From assembly GCF_002027555.1 (NCBI RefSeq), contig NZ_MXAP01000096.1, positions 1 through 10,953 of the forward strand: DNA of 10,953 bases, read 5' to 3'. This DNA is from Moraxella equi (GTDB taxonomy: Bacteria > Pseudomonadota > Gammaproteobacteria > Pseudomonadales > Moraxellaceae). The stretch's first letter is position 1; the number at the start of each line of letters is the position of its first letter. This document shows positions 1 to 6,402 of the stretch, piece after piece. The notes under the pieces were generated by a model. It saw only the letters and a list, made by a program, of their open reading frames with translations, was not told where the DNA came from and made no database searches. The position numbers were made by a program, and so were the translations under genes.

Positions 1-2
1 GG

Positions 3-16
3 GTTCGGTTGGTATA
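3..16. repeat. Left copy of a 14-bp inverted repeat at the window ends
   Basis: GTTCGGTTGGTATA at 3-16 is the exact reverse complement of TATACCAACCGAAC at 10936-10949. Both copies lie within about 5 bp of a window end, and both read outward as TATACCAACCGAAC. Similarity stops after these 14 bases on the inner side (C then AATATT on the left, G then AAAATG on the right). This is what the edge of a dispersed repeat or insertion-sequence end would look like. The element itself lies outside the window, so its identity is unknown. Confidence 0.55.
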
Positions 17-22
17 CAATAT

Positions 23-316
23 TTATTTGTATGTATGTCTCAATGACAATTCTTTTGGCAAAAAATACTTGCCTGTGGTGCAATAATCCATTTTTATATA
101 CACCGAGCATGGGGCTGAAATGAATGGCATATCTTTTTTTCGGCAGACCAAATGTATCAAATATGGCAAGCCTAATGCAAATCTATAGGTGCGTGTCACA
201 AATGTAAAATTTCTGATTGATTGGTAATTATTTTTGGCAATCATAACCCCAATTAAATTAAATATTCTGATTGAAATTTGAATAAACTCACCACAAAACC
301 TCCTACAATCTCTCAT
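23..316 (-). CDS. Doubtful small hypothetical ORF (97 codons)
   Basis: An uninterrupted frame of 97 codons reads toward the left edge and stops just before the terminal repeat. I do not recognise the product. It has no clear transmembrane segment or catalytic motif, and contains four cysteines and many aromatic and basic residues. A strong purine-rich AGGAGG (minus strand, 299-304) lies inside the frame after the first ATG and does not lead to an in-frame ATG at proper spacing. A more plausible internal start is the ATG at codon 25 (positions 242-244, preceded by GGGGTT), giving 73 residues. The AT-rich surroundings and lack of a family make a chance ORF or a remnant of a longer gene about as likely as a real gene. 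Confidence 0.18.
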   Translation of the reverse strand: MRDCRRFCGEFIQISIRIFNLIGVMIAKNNYQSIRNFTFVTRTYRFALGLPYLIHLVCRKKDMPFISAPCSVYIKMDYCTTGKYFLPKELSLRHTYK

Positions 317-493
317 TCACTACTTCCGCAATCAAATCAGCTCTTGGGACAAATCTTCTTTGGTTATAGCAATATATAGTTTTTGAGCTTTAAGGATTTT
401 GGTTTGGCATTGATGCATTCTATGACAATCAATCATTTACCAATGACTTGTTAACCCATTATTTTGCTGTAACGGCATTCTGGTAGAGAATTT

Positions 494-513
494 GGGCATC
501 CTAGGACATGCCC
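494..513. repeat. Short hairpin, possible terminator remnant
   Basis: GGGCAT (494-499) pairs with ATGCCC (508-513) around the 8-nt loop CCTAGGAC. On the plus strand it is followed by ATCTTTTGTATTT, a poor U-tract. On the minus strand it is followed by AAATTCTC, which is not a terminator tail. It could be a weak plus-strand terminator, but I see no plus-strand gene ending here. Confidence 0.25.
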
Positions 514-885
514 ATCTTTTGTATTTGTAATAAAATGCTTGTTTAAAAAGGCAGGGGAATTAGACGTTTTTCAAGGAAAATTTCGCAGTTGACACTAAAA
601 CACCAACAAGGATTTGATGATGAAAATAATCTAACCACTTAAAATGCCATAAATTCAAGGTTTTAACTCAACTTTTTAAATCAGAGTTTTTTCCAAATCC
701 CGATTTTTATAGATTTTTAAAAATTTCAATCCCAGCACTTATAAGAATTCATTTTTAATTTGGGATGAGATCTATATAAGTGTTCAGACAGTTATTTTGC
801 ATGCAAAAATAGATTAAATTTATCAAATTTTCATTACATCCATAAACATACCATCAATGATGGGCACACCCGAACCACTTAAAAC

Positions 886-3800
886 CTAAAACTTCCAACG
901 ATAAATCACATCAACCATGTTCTCAGCGGCAGATGTCGCCTGCACATAGACACGACGAGTCAGCTGATATCGCATGGACAGCTCGGTCTCAGCATTGAAC
1001 ACGCCCACGCCATAGCGGATATATAAGTCAGGCGTGATGTAGCCTGTGACATTAACATGCGTGTCGCTTGAATTGCCCGATGCGTCCACCGTCAAGCTCT
1101 CAAAGCCTAATGCACTGCCGATTTGGTTGGTAAGTCCACGTGTGCCTGATAAGCCAAGACTCAGCCCTGCGGCCGCTAGGTTATTGGTGACCTGTGAGCG
1201 AAATCCTTGTTCGGAGATTTGACTGTCTGCCGATGGCGACAGTCGCCCTGTAATGATGGCGTTCATCGCTTGCTGTTCGGATAGCCCTGCGTTATTGAAC
1301 ACGCTAATCTCTGGCGTGCTTGCTGTACCTTTAATACGCACGCCCACTGTTTGTCCTTCAATTTCTTTTTCGGCTTCAATGGATAAGCGTGGGTTTAGCA
1401 TGTCGCCATTAAAACGGATTTGGGCGTAGTTAAGTTCTAGATTTTGTCCAATACCGTCAATCTTGGTGCGTTCAGACACCTGTATCACGCCCCGAGCTTG
1501 GGTTTTGCCCTGCCCGCTTTGGGTCAGGTGTAACGCCCCCGCCAGTGGCAGTCTGGCACCAAAACCACGGAATGTCACATCATCACCCAAATCCAATCCG
1601 ATATCGACATTAATATCCCACGGAGCAGACACTGCCAAAATTTGCTCAACTTTGCCCGAAAGACGACGGTCAAGCACCGACACATCAGGCGACTGAGCCA
1701 CGACATCACCCTGTGCTTCGGGCGGGCGAATGGTTGCTGATGGTATGACCACCACGCCTTTGATGTCCACATAGCGAGATGAAGGTCTAACCACCACTTC
1801 AAGGTCGGGACTGACCTGTGCCACAACCATAGGAGGCGAGCTGATGGTCAAATCATCGGCAGAGATGTTTACTTTGGCTTGGAGTTCCTGTTGCCAGTCC
1901 ACCTGCCCCGTCAGCACACCCTGCCCCTGCCCACCGACAAAATCGCCTGCCAATGTCGCTTGCGTGCCTGACACTTGGGCTGATAGGTTGATGTTTGTCA
2001 AATCCAATGGCACATCCATGACCGCCAAATGCCCATCCGTCAGCTCAGCATTACCATAAAACAAGGGGCGAGACAGCGTACCACCCACACCACCTTGGAG
2101 CGTGACGTTGCCCGATAGGGCTTTTAGGCTTGGAAAAAATGGACGCACCACTGCCAGATTAATGTCATTAATCACCACCGCCCCCGAGATGGGCTTGTCA
2201 TCGGCGAATGGATTCATTAACACGTCAGCATAGCCCTCGCCTATCGTCCCTGCCACATCGGTGCGTAGTTTTAGCCCTGTGGGCGTGCTTTGGACGATGA
2301 CCGAGATACGCTCATAGGGCATTTCCACATAGCCTGTATCATCGCCATACAGTCCCAGTCGTCCATTATCCGAATATAGCACGGCATTGATTTGGGGACT
2401 GGTATTGCCTTTTTTATGGCTTATTTTGGCTTTGCCATTTAACTTAGAATGCCAAAAAATGTCACTGGGCATGGCAGGCGAGAGTACGGATGTATCAAGG
2501 TCTTGGACGACCAAATCTGCTTTGATTTCATTGGGGGTATAGACCAGCGTGTCTTGTAGGCACAAAGAACCTGTACCGCCTGCACGGGTTTTACTGGTCT
2601 GCCAACAGTGCGGAGCGATTTGTAAGCTCTTATCTAACCCTATCTTAAACTCGGTCGGCTGTCTTTGTGACAACAGCCCAAAGCGGGTCTCCATCCGTCC
2701 CTCGCCCAGTACGCCTTGATAAGTCTTGGTTCGGCTGTTAAAACCACCCACCACTTTGGCACGTGCCTCCACCTGAGCATTTTTGGTCATCAGTGCCAGC
2801 TCGTGCTTATCCTGCGTACCTTTAAAATCAAGCCGTGCCGACTTCACCACTCGCCCCATGGCGATGATGTCTGAGACCTCAGCTAATAACTGACTAGGAG
2901 CATTGCCCAGATTGACAATTTTACCCACCACACTCGCCTTTTGGACGATGACATCCGCCGTACGCACGTCATTAGCATTTAAATCCACATAAATGGTCGG
3001 TAGCTCGGTGCGATTATCCACCAAAATCACACCGCCTTTTATCATCCCCCGAGCACTCGGGATGAGCTGACTTAGGTCGGTAAGATTAAGTGCTGTGGTG
3101 AGATTTTGCTCATTGCCATGCATGCTTGCGACATTATCGCCCATGCGAACTTGGACTTTATCGGCGTTTAACTTACGGATGATTTGGCGGGTTTGTTTGG
3201 TGTTTTGTTCTAACTGACGCTGAAAATCGGTAATGCTTTGTAAATCAAAACTGTCAGGATTGGTTTTTAGACTGCCAATATACCCACCCAAATCATCAGA
3301 CAAATCAAACTCCCCCGACAGCGACCCCGTGGCAGTCACATCCTGTCCTCGCATGACACCTGTCAGAGCCAAGCCATCAATGGCGATACGCTGAATGTCC
3401 CTACCCCATCGCCCTGTCGTGGTAAAACCCCCTGTCAGCTCACTGTCCATGTCACGCACAAAGCGACCGATGTTCAAGGCATTCATTTTTGCCGTCAAGT
3501 CCCACGCCATCTGTCCGATGTCCACCATCCCTGACGCTGACAGCTCGCCCGCCTCCCCTGTATGCTCCAAGCGATGTACCACAAAGCGGTTATCCTCTCC
3601 GCTGACATCCACTGCAAGCTGACCATCTAGCATGTCATCATGGGCGACTTGACCGTCAAATTTGGCAGTGAGTTTGCCCAGTTTGCCATCTTGATAACTG
3701 CCTGTGCTACTCATGTCGCCTGTGATGACGGCAAGCAGGCTGGCATTATCCACCACGGCAGACGTATCTATCTCATCAAGGCGAGCCTTGATGTCCCAAC

Positions 3801-5967
3801 CAATGCCTTGGGCGAGTGTCAGCACCCCCGACCCTGACAGCCTGCCTTTGGACGTGCGATAATCCAGGGTACTGATGTTCATCTTATCTAGGTCGCCATG
3901 AACCCCAAGCACAATATCGCCCGTACCAATCTTAGTCAGTAGGCTCTGACCAAATTTACCCTTAAAGTCAGCGGTAAAATGACTAACGTTCGAACCTGCC
4001 ATCTGCACCAACGCCTTGCCCTCGCCTGACAGGGTCACGGTACTGTCATCGGCAAGGGTCGCTGTCAAGTCCGAGCGAATGATGTTAATCTCATGCGACT
4101 GTCTTGTATGATTTGGCTCTTTTGGCGAGCTTGTGGTATTCGCCCTTGCCTTGGTATTTTGCTTATCTTCACGCATTCGCCCTGTGGCTAGAATAGTGCC
4201 TTTGATGAGTGAAAACGGGGTCTGATCAGGGGTGTCAAAATACGCATTGGGCATAAAGCCATCGGTCGCCAAATCAAACTGCCAAGCCAACGGCGTGCTG
4301 GTCGTGGCAAGGTCAATCCGCCCCATCCCCGTCAAGTCCCCAAGCTCGCCTTGATAATGAAAATCGGTTAGATGAATCCGCTCGCCCTTTTCGATATTGG
4401 CACGAATGTCATAATCCCCCACAGGGGCAACCGATAACGCCTTGATGTTCGCCTTGCCCTCAATGTAGGTTCGCCCCTCTTCTAGGCGAATACTTGCCGT
4501 GCCGTGTGGACTATTGATGTTATCGATGTTTGGCACGCCTGCCCGCACCAAGTTTTGCCAATCGGCATGAATCCGCCACGGAGCGTTAGGGCTGTCTTGG
4601 CTTTGGGCAAGCGTTGCCTGTACTCGCTCGCCATCTTTTTGGGCTAGGTCAAATGCCAAGCGAGTCTCATTGGTCGCCTTGTCCAGATAAAAATATTGAA
4701 AACCCAAAGCCCCATCTAGCACCGTCGGCAGATACGCCTGATAATCGGTGTATTCAACAGGCATGAACTCACGCACTCGCACGCCATCGCCACGCACCGT
4801 CACGTCCATCATGAACTCATCTGACCACACCATGTTGCCATCGGCATGGAGCTGTCCGCTTGGGGTGTCTGCCGTTAATGTCTCGATGTCCATACCGCCA
4901 TCACGCACCACGCCCCGACCATAATACCGACCGGCTGGTATGTCTCTGCCTGTCAAGTCGGCATTCATGCGTAACTCAATGCGTTCAACCACGCCATCAG
5001 CGGTAATTATCCCATCTTTTATCGTGATGTTCTGCTCTTTGGCATAGGGCAGAACGGCATGATTGACGTACAGTTTGGCACTAAATGGCGAGCCATCATC
5101 TAGTCCTTGGGCGACGAACTCGCCATGAATGTCGTGTTTGTTATATTTACTGGTGACCTTGCCGTGCGTGCGTTTGAGCGTGCCTTTGGCGGTGGTGTGT
5201 AGCGTGTCAAAATACGCTTTATCCAAAGCGGACACCTTAACATCCGCCGTGGCAGAGAGCGGATAGTCGCCTGTCAGACGAATCTCGCCATTGACATGAC
5301 TCACGCTCACGTCATGGTTAAAATCAAGGCTCCCGCCTTTGATATGCACATCCATCCCCGCCCATTTACCATCTGCCAAGACAATATCATACAGATAAAT
5401 GGCGTCTTTATAACCGCCTGTGCTGTCTTTTTGGGTGTAGCTGACCGTGCTTGCGGTCGTGTTTTGTAGGCGTAGGCTAACGGGCAAATCAATGGTCGCA
5501 TAATCAAACGGCTCGCCTGTGGGCGGTTTGTGATTGATGATGTCAAGCTTATCAATGCTTGCTTCTGCCAAATGCACTTGACGGGCAAAGACCGCCCGCC
5601 AGCCCAATTTGACATAGGCTTGATTGACCTTTATCTCCATGTCTTCGCCTTGGGCGATGATGACATCATTCACCCACACGCCCCCACGCAAACTGCCTTT
5701 GCCGTAGGACAGCTTGGTGCCGGTCTCGGTTGCGATTTTTTCTAAAACAAATTTGGTGCCGGTCTCGGTACTAATGGCATAAAACAGCAATGCAAAAATC
5801 AGCACGAGTACAATAATAATGGCGACAAACAGCCGAATGAGATACACCTGCCATTTGGGTTTTGGCGGTGTGTGTGATGGGTTTGTGCCCGACTGATGGG
5901 ACAAATCCGTCCCTGCCTTATCATCAGGCGTGGCATTTTTAGGGTCGGTGGTTTTGTGGTCAGTCAT
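886..5967 (-). CDS. tamB: TamB, inner-membrane-anchored subunit of the translocation and assembly module
   Basis: TamB spans the periplasm from the inner membrane to TamA. The family is implicated in outer-membrane protein/autotransporter assembly and, with its AsmA-like relatives, in phospholipid transport to the outer membrane. The product has 1693 residues (E. coli TamB has 1259). Residues 1-40 are a hydrophilic Pro/Thr/Asp-rich tail, 43-65 form one transmembrane helix, and the rest is a long repetitive beta-strand region. The C-terminal TamB (DUF490) domain is clear: GLDLGDDVTFRGFGARLPL near 1455-1475, NPRLSIEA near 1525, LSEQQAMNAIITGRLSP near 1560-1580, and a terminal YRWKF ending in Phe. 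The only two cysteines, C1121 and C1136, form a CX14C pair. Residues about 597-629 form a hydrophilic, low-complexity insert. The start is fixed by the anchor that follows; no good Shine-Dalgarno sequence precedes it. It follows tamA on the same strand after 433 bp. Confidence 0.95.
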   Translation of the reverse strand: MTDHKTTDPKNATPDDKAGTDLSHQSGTNPSHTPPKPKWQVYLIRLFVAIIIVLVLIFALLFYAISTETGTKFVLEKIATETGTKLSYGKGSLRGGVWVNDVIIAQGEDMEIKVNQAYVKLGWRAVFARQVHLAEASIDKLDIINHKPPTGEPFDYATIDLPVSLRLQNTTASTVSYTQKDSTGGYKDAIYLYDIVLADGKWAGMDVHIKGGSLDFNHDVSVSHVNGEIRLTGDYPLSATADVKVSALDKAYFDTLHTTAKGTLKRTHGKVTSKYNKHDIHGEFVAQGLDDGSPFSAKLYVNHAVLPYAKEQNITIKDGIITADGVVERIELRMNADLTGRDIPAGRYYGRGVVRDGGMDIETLTADTPSGQLHADGNMVWSDEFMMDVTVRGDGVRVREFMPVEYTDYQAYLPTVLDGALGFQYFYLDKATNETRLAFDLAQKDGERVQATLAQSQDSPNAPWRIHADWQNLVRAGVPNIDNINSPHGTASIRLEEGRTYIEGKANIKALSVAPVGDYDIRANIEKGERIHLTDFHYQGELGDLTGMGRIDLATTSTPLAWQFDLATDGFMPNAYFDTPDQTPFSLIKGTILATGRMREDKQNTKARANTTSSPKEPNHTRQSHEINIIRSDLTATLADDSTVTLSGEGKALVQMAGSNVSHFTADFKGKFGQSLLTKIGTGDIVLGVHGDLDKMNISTLDYRTSKGRLSGSGVLTLAQGIGWDIKARLDEIDTSAVVDNASLLAVITGDMSSTGSYQDGKLGKLTAKFDGQVAHDDMLDGQLAVDVSGEDNRFVVHRLEHTGEAGELSASGMVDIGQMAWDLTAKMNALNIGRFVRDMDSELTGGFTTTGRWGRDIQRIAIDGLALTGVMRGQDVTATGSLSGEFDLSDDLGGYIGSLKTNPDSFDLQSITDFQRQLEQNTKQTRQIIRKLNADKVQVRMGDNVASMHGNEQNLTTALNLTDLSQLIPSARGMIKGGVILVDNRTELPTIYVDLNANDVRTADVIVQKASVVGKIVNLGNAPSQLLAEVSDIIAMGRVVKSARLDFKGTQDKHELALMTKNAQVEARAKVVGGFNSRTKTYQGVLGEGRMETRFGLLSQRQPTEFKIGLDKSLQIAPHCWQTSKTRAGGTGSLCLQDTLVYTPNEIKADLVVQDLDTSVLSPAMPSDIFWHSKLNGKAKISHKKGNTSPQINAVLYSDNGRLGLYGDDTGYVEMPYERISVIVQSTPTGLKLRTDVAGTIGEGYADVLMNPFADDKPISGAVVINDINLAVVRPFFPSLKALSGNVTLQGGVGGTLSRPLFYGNAELTDGHLAVMDVPLDLTNINLSAQVSGTQATLAGDFVGGQGQGVLTGQVDWQQELQAKVNISADDLTISSPPMVVAQVSPDLEVVVRPSSRYVDIKGVVVIPSATIRPPEAQGDVVAQSPDVSVLDRRLSGKVEQILAVSAPWDINVDIGLDLGDDVTFRGFGARLPLAGALHLTQSGQGKTQARGVIQVSERTKIDGIGQNLELNYAQIRFNGDMLNPRLSIEAEKEIEGQTVGVRIKGTASTPEISVFNNAGLSEQQAMNAIITGRLSPSADSQISEQGFRSQVTNNLAAAGLSLGLSGTRGLTNQIGSALGFESLTVDASGNSSDTHVNVTGYITPDLYIRYGVGVFNAETELSMRYQLTRRVYVQATSAAENMVDVIYRWKF
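5714..5769. repeat. Short direct repeat inside tamB encoding TETGTK twice
   Basis: The 17-bp sequence TTGGTGCCGGTCTCGGT occurs at 5714-5730 and again at 5753-5769, offset by 39 bp, which is exactly 13 codons. It encodes the two TETGTK motifs at about residues 68-73 and 80-85, just after the membrane anchor. The period keeps the frame, so slippage or unequal recombination would add or remove a 13-residue unit without disrupting the protein. It may also simply reflect a repeated structural motif. Confidence 0.75.
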
Positions 5968-6018
5968 GGCAAACAGTGGTCGTTAAGCGATAAAATTATC
6001 ATAAAAATGGTGCATTAA

Positions 6019-6048
6019 ACCATAATTTGAGCAATTTTTCAATGTAAA
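6019..6048 (-). promoter_or_regulatory. Weak candidate tamB promoter
   Basis: On the minus strand TTTACA (5 of 6 to the -35 consensus) is followed after 18 bases by TATGGT (4 of 6 to -10). Transcription would start near 6012 and leave a leader of about 45 nt before the tamB ATG. Such matches are easy to find in AT-rich DNA. The hairpin-rich element upstream makes an independent tamB promoter plausible, but another start, for example at TATGAT nearer the gene, is possible. Confidence 0.28.
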
Positions 6049-6151
6049 ATCAATGTAAATCAATCATCATGACAAATAAGAATATATGCCAAATTTGAAC
6101 ATAAGATAAAAAATTACTCACCTAAAAATCAATGCTTTACAGCTTTATATA

Positions 6152-6171
6152 GGGCAAATTGCAATTTTCCC
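6152..6171. promoter_or_regulatory. Operator-like palindrome upstream of tamB
   Basis: A perfect 12-bp palindrome AAATTGCAATTT (6156-6167) is flanked by GGG and CCC arms, with one mismatched pair on the way out, giving a 20-bp near-perfect dyad. It has no spacer loop, so it fits a protein-binding site better than an RNA hairpin. It lies about 185-205 bp upstream of the tamB start codon. I cannot assign a regulator. Confidence 0.3.
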
Positions 6172-6251
6172 TTACAAATCCATCCAAAGACATCATCCAT
6201 TTACAATGCCCACGAATATTTCAAAGGCAAATTTGAACAGACTTATCATTT

Positions 6252-6402
6252 AAATTTTTGGTAGTGGTATAAAAAGTATGCCAAACTAGGCTTTCCGTTC
6301 ACCCTGAGCTATGCCTGCGGGCTGGAAAACCGTCATGGTTCGACAGGCTCACCACGAACGGTTTTCTTAATAGCATACTTTTTGAGCTAGAACCAAATTT
6401 TT
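6252..6402. mobile_element. MITE-like inverted-repeat element with 8-bp flanking direct repeats
   Basis: A 135-bp segment (6260-6394) begins GGT and ends ACC. Its imperfect terminal inverted repeats are 22 bp long (16 of 22 matching), with the perfect 11-bp part AAAAAGTATGC/GCATACTTTTT at 6271-6281 and 6373-6383. It is flanked by identical 8-bp direct repeats AAATTTTT (6252-6259 and 6395-6402), as a target duplication would be. It has no coding capacity. The right flanking copy overlaps the tamA stop codon (6401-6403), so the element sits immediately behind tamA without disrupting it. The flanks are AT-rich and the dyad extends into them (6249-6405), so the duplication could be coincidental. 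Confidence 0.5.
6295..6366. repeat. REP-type palindrome (TTCGACAGGCTCACC/GAACGG class) with nested hairpins
   Basis: CCGTTCACCCTGAGC (6295-6309) faces GCTCACCACGAACGG (6347-6361), with 11 of 15 positions pairing. A competing perfect 9-bp stem GAAAACCGT/ACGGTTTTC (6325-6333/6358-6366) extends inward through TGGT/ACCA (6336-6339/6351-6354). The sequence TTCGACAGGCTCACCACGAA resembles intergenic palindromes I recall as common in many proteobacterial genomes. In tamA mRNA this would fold strongly and could protect or terminate the 3' end. Copy number in this genome cannot be judged from one window. Confidence 0.65.

Larger units (their letters stand above)
1..885. other. AT-rich region without a recognisable gene, downstream of tamB
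   Basis: About 885 bases separate the left edge from the tamB stop codon. I find no recognisable protein domain, tRNA or rRNA here. Short open frames on the minus strand break at several stops; for example, a 34-codon frame between about 335 and 440 shares no motif with a family I know. Visible structure includes a hairpin with a GGGCAT/ATGCCC stem (494-499/508-513, 8-nt loop), a perfect 14-bp palindrome TTTTGCATGCAAAA (795-808), and interleaved inverted repeats at 729-782. There is no convincing terminator directly after tamB: the nearest dyad (CCATC/GATGG around 851-863) lacks a U-tract on the tamB side. The region may be a decayed gene or an old insertion scar; that is inference. Confidence 0.6.
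5968..6400. other. 433-bp AT-rich tamA-tamB spacer
   Basis: tamA and tamB are commonly adjacent or nearly so; here they are 433 bp apart. I find no credible gene: minus-strand frames of 18 and 23 codons between about 6120 and 6249 lack Shine-Dalgarno sequences. The spacer contains, from the tamB side, a weak promoter candidate (6019-6048), a tandem TCAATGTAAA pair (6039-6048, 6050-6059), a 12-bp direct repeat CAAATTTGAACA (6090-6101 and 6228-6239), a near-perfect 20-bp palindrome (6152-6171), and the MITE-like element at 6260-6394. Together these suggest that tamB is at least partly transcribed from its own promoter. Confidence 0.7.

Noticed and set aside
3..16. tRNA D-arm resemblance of the left-edge repeat (TTCGGTTGGTAT)
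   Set aside because: No acceptor stem, anticodon arm or T-arm follows; the next bases are AT-rich and unstructured.
589..618. TTGACA with an 18-base spacer to TTTGAT on the plus strand as a promoter for an RNA antisense to tamB
   Set aside because: The -35 is perfect but the -10 is poor, and no gene or terminator structure downstream supports a transcript.
849..864. CCATC/GATGG dyad as the tamB terminator
   Set aside because: The stem is only about five pairs with a 3-nt loop, and the following minus-strand sequence (TATGTTTATGG) is not a U-tract.
1463..3837. Several plus-strand open frames of 65-77 codons opposite tamB
   Set aside because: They lie entirely within the strongly supported tamB frame on the other strand, show no recognisable domains, and are expected by-products of G+C-richer coding DNA.
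5307..5745. Open frames of 71 and 102 codons in other frames of tamB
   Set aside because: Shadow frames inside tamB; no domain, Shine-Dalgarno sequence or independent context.
6120..6249. Two overlapping short minus-strand frames (18 and 23 codons) as leader peptides of tamB
   Set aside because: No Shine-Dalgarno sequence, no conserved feature and high A+T; chance is the simpler explanation.
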